From Chloroflexota bacterium (GTDB lineage Bacteria; Chloroflexota; Anaerolineae; J102): a stretch of 64,000 bases of DNA. The stretch lies in contig JAKOVD010000110.1 of the NCBI GenBank assembly GCA_029782215.1, positions 45,538 through 109,537 on the forward strand. The letters run 5' to 3'. Below are positions 1 through 8,176 of this stretch, in pieces. A program made the position numbers and the translations under genes. Each line of letters opens with the position of its first letter. Position 1 is the stretch's first letter. The notes under the pieces were generated by a model, which was not told the origin of the DNA, made no database searches, and was given only the letters and a program-made list of their open reading frames with translations.

Positions 1-347
1 AACGGCGGGTGGCCGATGTCATGGGCCAGGCAGATGGCCTCGGTCAGATCCTCGTTGGCGCCGAGCGCCCGCGCCAGCGTCCGGCCCAACTGCGCCACCT
101 CCATCGTATGGGTCAGCCGGTTGCGGTAGTGATCCCCCTCGTGGTAGACGAACACCTGGGTCTTGTAGGCCAAACGCCGGAAGGCCGTGGTGTGCAGGAT
201 GCGGTCTCGATCCTTCTGGTAGACCGACCGGTACCCGGACTCATCCTCCTCATGCACGCGGCCCCGCGTCGCCGCGCTCTTCATTCCCCACGGCGCCAAC
301 ATCTCCAATTCGCGGGCTTCAAGCAACTCACGCGTGATCATCGACAT
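1..347 (-). CDS. dgt: dGTPase-family HD phosphohydrolase, N-terminal part (cut by window edge)
   Basis: Reading leftward from an ATG at 347, 115 codons stay open to the window edge. The product contains [22 protein letters not shown], then [20 protein letters not shown] and [13 protein letters not shown], the hallmark order of bacterial dGTP triphosphohydrolases. The His of LTHTMEV and the HD pair of LAHDIGH are metal-binding residues of the HD domain. The family cleaves dGTP to deoxyguanosine and triphosphate in the cytoplasm; the true substrate here could be another dNTP. About two thirds of the protein lies outside the window. A second ATG two codons in is an alternative start. A DUF123 gene lies 78 nt upstream on the same strand. 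Confidence 0.9.
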   Translation of the reverse strand, partial: MSMITRELLEARELEMLAPWGMKSAATRGRVHEEDESGYRSVYQKDRDRILHTTAFRRLAYKTQVFVYHEGDHYRNRLTHTMEVAQLGRTLARALGANEDLTEAICLAHDIGHPP

Positions 348-425
348 AGGGCAAATGGACTGGACTGGCGATCAGTAGTTCCCAGGATACGAAGCGCATG
401 CACGTGCATTCCAACGCCGTTCAGT

Positions 426-851
426 TTAGCACAGGCGCGAAGGCAGGCCAACGACATTCGATCGGGGCAACGCCACCAGGTGCGCCGGGCAGCCCTCCCG
501 GCAGTCGCTGCTGCCGAAGCCCGGCGCAGGCACGGTGGTCCCTGGCAGCGCCAACAGCCGCCGCACCCAGGCGCATTCCCGCCGCTCCTCGCCCACCTCG
601 CTCTCCCAGGCGACGGGCGTACACACCGTCGTCAGGTAGTCGATGTGCCAGTGCAGACGCTTGTCGCGCCGCAGATGGCGCTCCAGGCGGCGCCGCAGCC
701 CCCCCGGTCCCATCGCCGAGCCCACGTACGCCAGCCACCCTGCCGGCAGCAGAACGCGCCCCAGACGCCCGGCGTCAAGCTCAAGCGGCTCCTCCAACCT
801 GAACTGGAGAAGATAGGCGCCCCACGCGCCCACGGGCGGCAGCCCTCGCAT
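426..851 (-). CDS. DUF123 / GIY-YIG-like nuclease domain protein
   Basis: A 141-residue protein. The segment GAWGAYLLQFRL (residues ~8-19), then GWLAYVGSAMGPGGLRRRLERH and KRLHWHIDYL, is the core of DUF123 proteins, a small family related to GIY-YIG endonucleases that occurs alone or fused to endonuclease III-like proteins. Cys and His residues follow in the C-terminal third (SSDCREGCPAHL). The frame is open further upstream, but conserved sequence begins just after the ATG at 851, and an upstream extension would run into the plus-strand promoter at 891-919. No strong Shine-Dalgarno is visible. Its biological role is unknown. The dGTPase-like gene follows on the same strand after 78 nt. Confidence 0.75.
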   Translation of the reverse strand: MRGLPPVGAWGAYLLQFRLEEPLELDAGRLGRVLLPAGWLAYVGSAMGPGGLRRRLERHLRRDKRLHWHIDYLTTVCTPVAWESEVGEERRECAWVRRLLALPGTTVPAPGFGSSDCREGCPAHLVALPRSNVVGLPSRLC

Positions 852-890
852 GGTATCATACAGGTCCACGCATCCATGATAACACCTGCT

Positions 891-919
891 TTGACAGAAG
901 CCCTTGCCCCTGTTATAGT
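891..919 (+). promoter_or_regulatory. Promoter of the his operon (near-consensus housekeeping sigma)
   Basis: TTGACA at 891-896 and TATAGT at 914-919 are separated by exactly 17 nt, with an extended -10 TG at 911-912. Predicted transcription start is near 926, about 13 nt before the leader peptide ATG. It is the best promoter match in the window and points toward hisZ. It sits between the divergent DUF123 start (851) and the leader. Confidence 0.85.
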
Positions 920-938
920 GCGCGGCAGTACAAACCGT

Positions 939-1007
939 ATGGTCGTCGCCCTTTCCCACTCCTGCGCCGCTGTGCGTCCCACCTGCAGCACCCATCACCA
1001 CACCTGA
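939..1007 (+). CDS. hisL: his operon leader peptide (candidate attenuator peptide)
   Basis: A 22-codon ORF starting about 13 nt after the predicted transcription start. It begins MVVALSHSC and ends CSTHHHT then TGA. Four of 22 codons are His, three of them consecutive (CAT CAC CAC at 993-1001) one codon before the stop. An intrinsic terminator follows 46 nt later and hisZ begins 155 nt after the stop. Position, length, clustered cognate codons and a downstream terminator are what is known of his leader peptides in enterobacteria. No Shine-Dalgarno is apparent in the very short 5' UTR, so translation may be weak or leaderless-like. Function is inferred from layout. Confidence 0.72.
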   Translation: MVVALSHSCAAVRPTCSTHHHT

Positions 1008-1008
1008 T

Positions 1009-1053
1009 CGGGTGAGAGCGGCCGCGCAAGGGCGCTCTGGCTGCGCTCACCCG
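1009..1053 (+). promoter_or_regulatory. Alternative RNA hairpins of the his leader
   Basis: Three overlapping pairings can be read. CACCC (989-993, touching the His codons) pairs with GGGTG (1010-1014). CGGGTGAG (1009-1016) pairs with CTCACCCG (1046-1053). AGAGCG (1015-1020) pairs with CGCTCT (1033-1038). The first two compete, and a ribosome stalled on the His codons would block the first. I did not find a segment that clearly pairs with the 5' arm of the terminator, so a classical antiterminator is not proven. Confidence 0.45.
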
Positions 1054-1083
1054 AAAAGACTAGCGTCCTCGCTAGTCTTTTTT
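1054..1083 (+). terminator. Intrinsic terminator in the his leader (attenuator)
   Basis: AAAAGACTAGC (1054-1064) pairs perfectly with GCTAGTCTTTT (1071-1081) around a 6-nt loop and runs into a T tract. It stands between the his promoter and hisZ, so it can only terminate leader transcripts. That makes it a regulatory attenuator rather than the end of an operon. Confidence 0.85.
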
Positions 1084-1130
1084 GTTTCCCGGCCCCTCCC
1101 AAACCCCGCCACCGGCCACTACTCACCCAA

Positions 1131-1158
1131 CGTTGAACGTTCAACGTTCAACGCTAAG
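1131..1158 (+). repeat. Heptanucleotide repeat array A (upstream of hisZ)
   Basis: Four consecutive 7-nt units, CGTTGAA, CGTTCAA, CGTTCAA, CGCTAAG, end 3 nt before the hisZ ATG. The junction creates the 14-nt palindrome GTTGAACGTTCAAC (1132-1145). The unit sequence differs from the CAATCCG core of arrays B, C and E, but the period and the position against a start codon are the same. Confidence 0.6.
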
Positions 1159-1161
1159 CCC

Positions 1162-2403
1162 ATGTCCTCCCTCCCTCCCGCTCTTCCCCGCGGCGTCGCC
1201 GACATCTTCGGCGGTGCCGCTGTGGCCAAACGCCAGGCCGAAGCGGCGCTGCGCGAGCTGGCGCGGCGGTGGGCCTACGTCGAGGTCATCCCTCCCACCT
1301 TCGAGTACGCTGAGACGCTGGCCGCCGAGGCCGGAACGCAGTTGGCCGAGGAGTTGTACCGTTTCCTGGACCGCGATGGCCACGCCCTGGCCTTGCGCCC
1401 CGATCTGACCATTCCCACGGCCCGCCTGGCAGGCTCCAAGCTTGCCGACGAGCCGCTGCCGCTGCGTTTCTTCTACGCCGGCCCCGCCTTTCGCTACGAG
1501 GAACCCCGCGCCGGACGCCAGCGCGAGTTCTGGCAGGCTGGCGTCGAGATGATCGGCGCCCAGGGCGCCGACGCCGACGCCGAGGTGCTGGCCTTTGCCG
1601 CAACCTCCCTGCAGCTCCTGGGGCTGCCGGTCATCCAGTTCACGCTCGGCCACCTCGGCTACTTCCACGGTCTGCTCCAGCAGCTCGCCCTTGCGCCTGC
1701 AGAGGTCCAGACCCTGCACGATCTGCTGGACCGCAAGAGCCGGGATGGCCTGGAAGCCTTTGCCAGTATGCAGGGCTTGTGCGGCGACGACCAGGCGGCG
1801 GTGACCGGTCTGCTCGACCTCTCCGGCCAACCCGCGGACGAGGTGCTCGATCGCGCCGCCCGCCTGACCCGCAACGAAGTGATGGGGCAGGCCGTAGCTC
1901 ACCTGGCCGCCGTCGTCGCACGTTTGCAGCACTACGGCGTCGCCCCCTACTTTGCCATCGACCTCGCCGACGTGCGCGGCATGGACTACTACACCGGCAT
2001 CACCTTCAAGGCCTACACCACGGCCATCGGCTTCTCGGTCGTCAACGGGGGACGCTACGACAACCTGGTGGGGCACTTCGGCGCCGCCCGTCCCGCCGTG
2101 GGCTGCGCCTTCTACCTCGACCGCATTCTCCTGGCCCGCGCCCGCCAGTCCGGTCCCACCCCTGAACCTGTCTCCGACTTGCTCATCCACCCCTGCTCGT
2201 GCGGGACCTACGTCGCCCTGGCCAGACAGGCCCGCGCCGCCGGCCTTGTCGTCGCCCTGGCTCTGGACCCTGACCAGGCGCGGGCCGCGCTCGTCCGGGT
2301 CCGCTGCACCTGCGACGACCGGGTTTTCATTGAGAAAGACGGCGGCAGCGAAGCCCACACGCTCGACACCTGGCTCTCTTATGTTGACCGTCGCCCTGCC
2401 TAA
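1162..2403 (+). CDS. hisZ: ATP phosphoribosyltransferase regulatory subunit HisZ
   Basis: A 413-residue class II aaRS-like protein. Motif-2-like sequence is FYAGPAFRYEEPRAGRQREF (residues ~104-123), RPDLT lies near residue 79, and the catalytic-domain motif RGMDYYTGITFKAY is followed by NGGRYDNLVG. HisZ is a histidyl-tRNA synthetase paralogue without aminoacylation activity; it combines with short-form HisG to make the active, histidine-inhibited first enzyme of the pathway. Assignment over HisS rests on the GRQREFWQAGVE wording and the adjacent short hisG. The C-terminal ~75 residues resemble a remnant of an anticodon-binding domain. The ATG at 1162 is chosen because it starts the conserved region and follows repeat array A; hisG begins inside its 3' end (23-nt overlap). 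Confidence 0.9.
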   Translation: MSSLPPALPRGVADIFGGAAVAKRQAEAALRELARRWAYVEVIPPTFEYAETLAAEAGTQLAEELYRFLDRDGHALALRPDLTIPTARLAGSKLADEPLPLRFFYAGPAFRYEEPRAGRQREFWQAGVEMIGAQGADADAEVLAFAATSLQLLGLPVIQFTLGHLGYFHGLLQQLALAPAEVQTLHDLLDRKSRDGLEAFASMQGLCGDDQAAVTGLLDLSGQPADEVLDRAARLTRNEVMGQAVAHLAAVVARLQHYGVAPYFAIDLADVRGMDYYTGITFKAYTTAIGFSVVNGGRYDNLVGHFGAARPAVGCAFYLDRILLARARQSGPTPEPVSDLLIHPCSCGTYVALARQARAAGLVVALALDPDQARAALVRVRCTCDDRVFIEKDGGSEAHTLDTWLSYVDRRPA

Positions 2404-3043
2404 GGGCCGTCTCACCGCCGACGCCCTGGCCTGGATGGACCGCGCCGGATGGCCGCTGCCCGCGGGCGGCGATGGCCGGCGGTTGGTGGTGCCCAGCACC
2501 GACGGCACGCTCAGCTACGTCATGGCCAAGCCAATGGATGTGCCTGTGTTCGTCGAACAGGGCGCCGCCGACCTGGGCATCGCCGGCCTGGACGTGCTGC
2601 GAGAGCGCAACGCCGATGTCTTTGAGCCCCTGCGCCTGCCCTTTGGCTACTGCCGCCTTTCGGTGGCCGCACCCGCCGCCCGCCCCGAACGTCCTCTGCG
2701 CCTCGAGATCAACCCCCGCGTCGCCACCAAGTATCCCCGCCTCACAGAAGCCTTCTTCCGGCAGCGCGGCGTTGCGGCCGAGCTCATCGTCCTCAGCGGC
2801 TCGGTGGAGCTGGCGCCCCTCGTCAACCTGGCGGACCTCATCGTCGACATGGTCGAAACGGGCCACACCCTCGCCGCCAACGGCCTGATCGAACGCCGCA
2901 CCCTCCTGGACTCCCAGGCCATCCTGATCGTCAACCGCGCCAGCTACCGTCTCCACACCGCTGCCATCGAGCATCTGATCGATTCTCTCCGCCACGTCGT
3001 GCTGACGGCTGGAGAGAGGACCACACGCCCAAAAGACCAGTAG
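2381..3043 (+). CDS. hisG: ATP phosphoribosyltransferase, short form HisG
   Basis: A 220-residue catalytic subunit for the first step of histidine synthesis, joining ATP and PRPP to phosphoribosyl-ATP. It starts MLTVALPKGRL, has DVPVFVEQGAADLGIAGLDVL near residues 53-73, and carries the PRPP-binding loop DMVETGHTLAANGL near residue 155. The C-terminal regulatory domain of long HisG is absent, which fits dependence on HisZ encoded just upstream. The start overlaps hisZ by 23 nt, suggesting translational coupling. About 25 residues after the last conserved helix are poorly conserved. Confidence 0.93.
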   Translation: MLTVALPKGRLTADALAWMDRAGWPLPAGGDGRRLVVPSTDGTLSYVMAKPMDVPVFVEQGAADLGIAGLDVLRERNADVFEPLRLPFGYCRLSVAAPAARPERPLRLEINPRVATKYPRLTEAFFRQRGVAAELIVLSGSVELAPLVNLADLIVDMVETGHTLAANGLIERRTLLDSQAILIVNRASYRLHTAAIEHLIDSLRHVVLTAGERTTRPKDQ

Positions 3044-3071
3044 ACCTCGCAAACCCGGTCTCCCGGCCTCG

Positions 3072-3113
3072 CGTTCCCCAATCCGCAGTTCGCAATTCGC
3101 ATTCCCCAATTCC
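3072..3113 (+). repeat. Heptanucleotide repeat array B (upstream of hisD)
   Basis: Six successive 7-nt units (CGTTCCC, CAATCCG, CAGTTCG, CAATTCG, CATTCCC, CAATTCC) end 4 nt before the hisD ATG. No Shine-Dalgarno is present in this stretch; the array occupies the place where one would lie. Confidence 0.75.
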
Positions 3114-3117
3114 CTCC

Positions 3118-4443
3118 ATGCTCTTCCCCATCTACGACCTCCCCACGGCCCAAAGCAGCATTCTCCAGCGTCGTTCCTGGGCCGAGACCACCTACCCTGC
3201 CAGTCTGCTGGACCGCATCCAGGCGCTCTTCGGCGAACCGTTGGCGCCTGCAAATGCGGTCGACCGCATCCTGGCAGACGTCCGCACTCGCGGTGATGCG
3301 GCGCTGCACGACTGGTCCCGGCGCATCGATGGGGCTGCCGGCGCCCTCCTGCGGGTCCCGGACAGCGAAATCCAGGCCAGCCTGCAGCGGATTGACCCGG
3401 CGCTGCGCCAGGCACTCGCGCGGTCTGCCGACCGCATTGCCGCCTTCCACCGCCGCCAGCCGGCGCATTCGTGGATGCACGTTGACGGCGACGGCACGCT
3501 CGGCCAGATCGTTCGCCCCCTGGCCTCTGCCGGTGTCTACGTGCCCGGCGGCACGGCTCCCCTGCCCTCATCGCTGCTCATGGCAGCCGTCGTTGCCAGG
3601 GTCGCCGGGGTCGAAACCGTGATTGCCTGCTCTCCAACCGACCGCGTGACCGGCCAGGTGCCCGACGTCGTGCTCGCCGCCGCCGCCATTGCCGGCGTGG
3701 ACGCCTTGTTCGCCCTCGGCGGCGCCCAGGCCATCGCCGCCATGGCCTTTGGCACCGAGTCCGTGCCGCGCGTCGACAAGATCGTCGGCCCTGGCGGCTT
3801 GTTTGTCACGCTGGCCAAGCGTGCGGTCTTTGGCGCCGTCGGCATCGATGGGCTGCCCGGGCCCACCGAGACCGTAGTGGTTGCCGACGCCAGCGCCGGC
3901 CCTGAACGGGTGGCCGCCGACCTGCTGGCGCAGGCCGAGCATGACGTTCTGGCGACGGCCATCCTGCTCACCCCCAGCGTCGAGCTTGCAGGCGCCGTGC
4001 AGGCGGCCATCGCCCGCCGGCTTGAGGACCTGAGCCGGGCCGAGATCATCGCCGTGTCGCTGGCAGGCCGCGGCGGCGCCGTGATCACGCCCGACCTCCC
4101 CTCGGCCATAGCCCAGGCCAACCTGTTTGCACCTGAACATCTGTGTCTGTCCGTTGCCAGTCCCTGGGACTGGGTGCCCAGCATTCGCAACGCCGGCGGC
4201 ATCTTCGTGGGCGAATACAGCTTTGAGGTGCTGGGCGACTACATCGCCGGCCCCAGCCACATCATGCCCACGGAGGGCACCGCCCGCTACGCCTCGCCCC
4301 TGAACGTCGAAGACTTCGTGAAGCGCATCAGCCTGGTGGGACTGACGCCCCAGGCCAGCGCGGCGCTGAGTCCGATCGCGGCCGCGCTGGCCGAGGCTGA
4401 GGGGCTGGACGCTCACGCCGCCTCGGCCCGCGCGCGCATCTGA
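3118..4443 (+). CDS. hisD: Histidinol dehydrogenase
   Basis: A 441-residue NAD-dependent zinc enzyme oxidising L-histidinol to L-histidine in two steps. Visible family residues: zinc-site Gln and His in [10 protein letters not shown], catalytic Glu-His in LFAPEHLCL, zinc Asp in [13 protein letters not shown], and the C-terminal His in LDAHAAS. The NAD-site segment reads [12 protein letters not shown] where most homologues have GPGN, and GPTE where most have GPSE. These are mild variants and no loss of activity is implied. Full length for the family. It follows hisG by 74 nt containing array B and precedes hisC by 19 nt. Confidence 0.95.
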   Translation: MLFPIYDLPTAQSSILQRRSWAETTYPASLLDRIQALFGEPLAPANAVDRILADVRTRGDAALHDWSRRIDGAAGALLRVPDSEIQASLQRIDPALRQALARSADRIAAFHRRQPAHSWMHVDGDGTLGQIVRPLASAGVYVPGGTAPLPSSLLMAAVVARVAGVETVIACSPTDRVTGQVPDVVLAAAAIAGVDALFALGGAQAIAAMAFGTESVPRVDKIVGPGGLFVTLAKRAVFGAVGIDGLPGPTETVVVADASAGPERVAADLLAQAEHDVLATAILLTPSVELAGAVQAAIARRLEDLSRAEIIAVSLAGRGGAVITPDLPSAIAQANLFAPEHLCLSVASPWDWVPSIRNAGGIFVGEYSFEVLGDYIAGPSHIMPTEGTARYASPLNVEDFVKRISLVGLTPQASAALSPIAAALAEAEGLDAHAASARARI

Positions 4444-4462
4444 CCACCCCACCTCCCAGCTC

Positions 4463-5632
4463 ATGGCAACTCCATCCTCTCGCAGCACTCAGTCCGCAAT
4501 TCGCAATCCGCCATTCGGCATTCCCCAAGTCCGCTCCGACATCGCCCGCATGGAGGAGTACACGCCGGTGCAGCCCTTTGAGGTGCTGAGCCAGCGGCTG
4601 GGGCGGGCGCCGGACGCCATCGTCAAGCTGGATGCCAATGAGAACCCTTACGGCCCCTCGCCGCGGGTAGCGGAGGCCCTGAGCCGCTTTCCCTGGTTCC
4701 ACATCTATCCCGACCCACAGCAGGGCGCGCTGCGCGACGCCATCTCCGGCTATGTGGGCGTGCCCGCCGGGCACATCCTCCCCGGACACGGCGCCGACGA
4801 GCTGCTGGACTACCTCTGCCGGCTGTACCTCATGCCGGGCGGCAATGAGAGCAGCCGCGACGCCATCGTCAACTGCCCGCCTACCTTTGGCATGTACAGC
4901 TTCGACGCCAAGCTCAGCGGCGGTGTCGTCATCGACGTGCCCCGGAAAGAGGACTTCAGCCTGGACGTTGCCGCCATCGAAGCTGCCGTGCTCGGAGCTG
5001 ATCCGGCCCCCAAGCTCCTCTTCCTGACCTCCCCCAACAACCCGGACGGCAGCCTGGTCCCCCTCAGCACGCTGCGCCGCCTTCTCGATCTGCCCGTGGT
5101 CGTGGTGGTGGACGAGGCCTACGTCGAATTTGCGTCGGGCGACGTCTCGGTCGCCCAATGGGTGCCGCAAACCCCCAACCTGATCGTCCTGCGCACCTTT
5201 TCGAAGTGGGCCGGGCTGGCCGGGCTGCGCCTTGGCTACGGCATCTTCCCCCTTGACATCATCCAGCACCTCTGGAAGTTCAAGCAGCCCTACAACGTCA
5301 ACGTGGCGGCCACGGTGGCTGGCCTGGCGAGTCTGGAAGACGCCCCCCTGCTGCGCCAGCGCATAGCCAGCCTGGTCGCCGAACGCGAACGTCTCCAGCG
5401 CGAATTGGCGAAGTTTTCGTTTCTGCGGCCGCTGCCCTCTCAAGCCAATTTTGTACTATGCGAATCACTGTGCGTTCCGGCCCGCCAGGTGCAGCGAGCG
5501 CTCGCCGACCAGGGGGTGCTGGTTCGCTATTATGACAAGCCCGGCCTGCGCAACTTCATACGCGTCAGCGCCGGCCGCCCAGCCGATACGGATGCCCTGC
5601 TGCAGGCGCTGGGCTCACTAGGCATCGAGTGA
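4463..5632 (+). CDS. hisC: Histidinol-phosphate aminotransferase
   Basis: A 389-residue fold-type I PLP enzyme converting imidazole-acetol phosphate and glutamate to histidinol phosphate. Seen: [13 protein letters not shown], the region around [21 protein letters not shown], and the PLP lysine in [13 protein letters not shown] (residue ~248). The conserved part begins [13 protein letters not shown]. The only start upstream of it is the ATG at 4463, so the first ~24 residues (including [13 protein letters not shown]) are translated from heptanucleotide array C. The ATG at 4550 would cut into the conserved N-terminus but cannot be excluded. Confidence 0.92.
   Translation: MATPSSRSTQSAIRNPPFGIPQVRSDIARMEEYTPVQPFEVLSQRLGRAPDAIVKLDANENPYGPSPRVAEALSRFPWFHIYPDPQQGALRDAISGYVGVPAGHILPGHGADELLDYLCRLYLMPGGNESSRDAIVNCPPTFGMYSFDAKLSGGVVIDVPRKEDFSLDVAAIEAAVLGADPAPKLLFLTSPNNPDGSLVPLSTLRRLLDLPVVVVVDEAYVEFASGDVSVAQWVPQTPNLIVLRTFSKWAGLAGLRLGYGIFPLDIIQHLWKFKQPYNVNVAATVAGLASLEDAPLLRQRIASLVAERERLQRELAKFSFLRPLPSQANFVLCESLCVPARQVQRALADQGVLVRYYDKPGLRNFIRVSAGRPADTDALLQALGSLGIE
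4490..4538 (+). repeat. Heptanucleotide repeat array C (inside the hisC 5' end)
   Basis: Seven 7-nt units (CAGTCCG, CAATTCG, CAATCCG, CCATTCG, GCATTCC, CCAAGTC, CGCTCCG; the last two are degenerate) lie within the predicted hisC reading frame. Because 7 is not a multiple of 3, the array cycles through frames and encodes a non-conserved N-terminal extension. It is the same repeat family as array B. Confidence 0.7.
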
Positions 5633-5642
5633 CGATCCCAAC

Positions 5643-6227
5643 ATGGTCACAATCACCCGTACAACCAAAGAGACAGACATTACCCTTGGCTTCGAGTTGA
5701 ACGGCAGCGGCAAGGCCGAGGTCAACAGCGGCATCGGCTTCCTCGACCACATGTTGGTGCTGTTCGCCGGGCACGGCCTGTTCGACCTCACGCTGGCGGC
5801 CAGGGGGGATCTCCACATCGACGAGCACCACACGGTCGAAGACGTGGGCATCTGCCTGGGCCGCGCCATTGCCCAGGCCCTCGGCGACCGGTCGGGCATC
5901 GTTCGCACCGCCCACAGCTACATGCCGATGGACGAAGCCCTGGGCTTCGTTGCCATCGACCTCAGCGGCAGGCCCTACTGCGTGTTCGAGGCCGCCTGGC
6001 ACACGCCGCGCATGGGTGGGCTGGGCACCGACCTGGTCGGGCACTTCTTTGAGTCTGTGGCGGTGCACGGAGCCATGAACCTCCACGCCCGCATCCTCTA
6101 TGGCCGCAATGACCATCACCAGTGCGAGGCGCTCTTCAAGGCATTCGGACGGGCGCTGGATGCCGCCACGCGCCAGGACCCCCGACGCCAGGGCGTTCCC
6201 TCCACCAAGGGCACCTTGACTGTATGA
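5643..6227 (+). CDS. hisB: Imidazoleglycerol-phosphate dehydratase
   Basis: A 194-residue monofunctional IGPD. The two manganese-binding motif sets are complete: GFLDHML and [11 protein letters not shown] in the N-terminal half, [10 protein letters not shown] and [19 protein letters not shown] in the C-terminal half. It removes water from imidazoleglycerol phosphate to give imidazole-acetol phosphate, the substrate of HisC. There is no HAD phosphatase domain fused to it, so histidinol-phosphatase must be supplied elsewhere. It starts 10 nt after hisC, and its stop overlaps the start of the DUF402 gene as ATGA. Confidence 0.96.
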   Translation: MVTITRTTKETDITLGFELNGSGKAEVNSGIGFLDHMLVLFAGHGLFDLTLAARGDLHIDEHHTVEDVGICLGRAIAQALGDRSGIVRTAHSYMPMDEALGFVAIDLSGRPYCVFEAAWHTPRMGGLGTDLVGHFFESVAVHGAMNLHARILYGRNDHHQCEALFKAFGRALDAATRQDPRRQGVPSTKGTLTV

Positions 6228-6745
6228 CCGCCACCGTCGATCGCCTGGCTTTGCGCCGCATCAACCTTGGCCAGGCAGGTCAGAGCGGGCCCATCGCTCG
6301 CTACCGCCGTTTCGCCGTTGGCGAGTCGCTGCTCGAGGAGTTCTGGTGGGGCGAGCTTGCCGCGCCGCTGGTGGGTGACGCGGGTATCATCGCCGACAGC
6401 GGATGGCTTTGGGCACGGTGCTGGCTGACCGACACCGAGACCGTCCTCGACCGCATCTTCGACGCCAGCCAGGTACCCGTCGGCATCCACGTCGACGTCA
6501 CGCTTCCCATCATGCGGGCGACGAGGCAGTGGTACACCACCGACCTCTACCTGAATATCTGGATCACGCCCCAGGGCCAGGTCACGCTGCACAGAGAAAG
6601 CGAGTTCGAGCAGGCCTGTGACGAGCTCAGACTGACCCAGGGCGACATCGAAACGGCCGAGGCCCACGTGCGCGAGCTGACACGACTCATCGCCGCCCAC
6701 CGCTTCCCCCCCGCCTGGGTCATGCACTACCGCCCATCCCCCTAA
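6224..6745 (+). CDS. DUF402 domain protein
   Basis: A 173-residue protein starting at the ATGA overlap with hisB, so it is almost certainly co-translated. The segment [31 protein letters not shown] (residues ~103-133), followed by a helical tail ([20 protein letters not shown]), is typical of DUF402. That family includes nucleoside tri/diphosphatases of Gram-positive bacteria and an RNase E/G-associated domain. The metal-binding aspartates usual in the phosphatase members are not clear here. It has no known role in histidine synthesis; a phosphatase-type activity would be of interest given the missing histidinol-phosphatase, but this is speculation. Confidence 0.7.
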   Translation: MTATVDRLALRRINLGQAGQSGPIARYRRFAVGESLLEEFWWGELAAPLVGDAGIIADSGWLWARCWLTDTETVLDRIFDASQVPVGIHVDVTLPIMRATRQWYTTDLYLNIWITPQGQVTLHRESEFEQACDELRLTQGDIETAEAHVRELTRLIAAHRFPPAWVMHYRPSP

Positions 6746-6747
6746 CC

Positions 6748-6889
6748 CGCCACCCTCTCACACGCTTACGCATCGCGCAGTACGCATCACTTCCTCACGC
6801 CACCCGCCACCCGCCACCCGCACTCCCCACCTCCCTCACGGTCGGTGCTCGGCAGCCACCTGCCAACTGCTACCCGCCACTTGCTCCCT
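6748..6889 (+). repeat. Heptanucleotide repeat array D (upstream of hisH)
   Basis: The 144-nt spacer between the DUF402 gene and hisH is built largely of degenerate 7-nt units. They are clearest from about 6766 (GCTTACG, CATCGCG, CAGTACG, CATCACT) and in the run of CGCCACC/GCCACCC units around 6797-6820. Units decay near the hisH ATG. I see no gene, promoter or terminator in it. Confidence 0.6.
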
Positions 6890-7516
6890 ATGATCGCTAT
6901 CGTCGACTACAACATCGGAAACGTCCGCAGTGTGCAGAAGGCGGTTGAGCGGGCGATAGCCGACGCCGGAAGCCAGGAGACGGTGCTCCTGACGGGCGAT
7001 CCGAGATCCATCCTGGCTGCCCGTAGCGTCATCCTGCCGGGCGTGGGGGCCTTCGGCGCCTGCATCACCAACCTGCGGCAGGCACAGCTTTCCTCCATCG
7101 TCCGGGAGGTGGTCGTGCAGGGTGTGCCGCTCCTGGGCATCTGCGTCGGTATGCAGATGCTCTTCGAGCTGAGTGAAGAGATGGGCGCCTGGCGCGGCCT
7201 TGGGCTGCTGCCCGGACGCGTGCGCCGCTTTGAGCCACCTCTGCGCGTCCCCCAGATCGGCTGGAACCAGCTCCACCCCACGCGACCTGACCCCCTGTTG
7301 GCAGGCGTAGGCGACGGATCCTTCGCCTACTTCGTCCACTCCTACTACTGCGACGCTGCCGACGCCGCCGACGTCCTGGCAACCACCGACTATGGCATCT
7401 CTTACGCCTCCGTGGTCCAGCATGGTCGCATCTGGGGCATTCAATGCCACCCGGAGAAAAGCCAACAGGTCGGCCTGCGCATCCTGCGGAATTTCGTCGG
7501 CCTCACGCAGACATGA
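6890..7516 (+). CDS. hisH: Imidazole glycerol phosphate synthase, glutaminase subunit HisH
   Basis: A 208-residue class I glutamine amidotransferase. The nucleophile is Cys85 in LLGICVGMQM, and His187 and Glu189 lie in QCHPEKS; PGVGAFG supplies the oxyanion strand region. It releases ammonia from glutamine and channels it to HisF, which closes the imidazole ring and yields AICAR. HisF is encoded 3.4 kb downstream in the same operon. The ATG at 6890 opens directly into the conserved IAIVDYNIGNVRSV; a longer upstream frame would be repeat sequence. Confidence 0.95.
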   Translation: MIAIVDYNIGNVRSVQKAVERAIADAGSQETVLLTGDPRSILAARSVILPGVGAFGACITNLRQAQLSSIVREVVVQGVPLLGICVGMQMLFELSEEMGAWRGLGLLPGRVRRFEPPLRVPQIGWNQLHPTRPDPLLAGVGDGSFAYFVHSYYCDAADAADVLATTDYGISYASVVQHGRIWGIQCHPEKSQQVGLRILRNFVGLTQT

Positions 7517-7609
7517 GCCGCGTCATGGCGGCCCCGGCTGCCTGCCGCTATCCTGGTACGGAATCAGCGCCCGTTCTCAATACACACACATCGAGAGGAG
7601 GTTTGCACC

Positions 7610-8176
7610 ATGCTTGAAGCCCAGGTTCTCCACCAGCCCCGCACCGCCACCCGCCTGGCCCTGATCACCGGCTTCGCCATCTTCACCGGCATCGCCGCCC
7701 AGGTTCGGATTCCCCTGCCCTTTACGCCGGTCCCCATCACCCTCCAGGTCCTGGCCGTCATCCTGGCAGGGCTGCTGCTCGGCGCCCGAGATGGCTTCTT
7801 CAGCCAGTTGCTCTACCTGGGACTCGTGGCCGCCGGACTGCCCCTGGCGACAGGTGGCCTTGGCGGCTTTGCCCCCTTCATTGGACCCACCGCGGGCTAT
7901 TTGCTCAGCTTCCCCTTTGCCGCCGCCCTTGTGGGCTACCTGGCGGGCGATGGCTCCCGCCGCCTGCACAGCTTTGCCGCCGCCCTTGCCGGCATTGCCG
8001 CCATCTACCTTTGCGGCGCCACCTGGCTGGCGCTCACGCTCCATCTCGGTCCGGCCCAGGCTCTCGCCCTCGGCGTTGCGCCCTTCTTCCTCGCAGACCT
8101 TGCCAAGGCTCTCCTCGCCGTCCTCGTCGCCCGCTCCGGCATCGCCCTCATCGGGCAGATAGCAGGTAGCAGATAG
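7610..8176 (+). CDS. bioY: BioY-family biotin transporter substrate-binding subunit
   Basis: A 188-residue membrane protein with about six hydrophobic helices. The BioY signature is present: IPLPFTPVPITLQVLAVILAGLLLG (residues ~43-67), GLPLATGGLGGFAPFIGPTAGYLLSFPFAA, and a C-terminal FFLADLAKALLAVLV. BioY is the S component of ECF biotin transporters, some of which work without the energising module; no ecfA or ecfT is in the window. A strong Shine-Dalgarno (GAGAGGAGG) precedes the ATG, unlike most genes of this operon. The last codons (IAGSR) and stop lie inside repeat array E. There is no biotin link to histidine synthesis, so it is a passenger of the operon. Confidence 0.9.
   Translation: MLEAQVLHQPRTATRLALITGFAIFTGIAAQVRIPLPFTPVPITLQVLAVILAGLLLGARDGFFSQLLYLGLVAAGLPLATGGLGGFAPFIGPTAGYLLSFPFAAALVGYLAGDGSRRLHSFAAALAGIAAIYLCGATWLALTLHLGPAQALALGVAPFFLADLAKALLAVLVARSGIALIGQIAGSR

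Noticed and set aside
9..1007. Plus-strand frame of 332 codons at the left edge
   Set aside because: It covers the antisense of the dGTPase and DUF123 genes; only its last 22 codons, after the promoter, are meaningful, as the leader peptide.
926..1083. T-box riboswitch before hisZ
   Set aside because: No T-box consensus (AGGGTGGNACCGCG-like) or long stem I is present, and the leader is too short; a translated His-rich leader explains the terminator better.
1141..2508. Long open frame (455 codons) antisense to hisZ
   Set aside because: Shadow of the hisZ codon pattern in GC-rich DNA: no ribosome site, no recognisable domain, and it runs through the hisZ/hisG junction.
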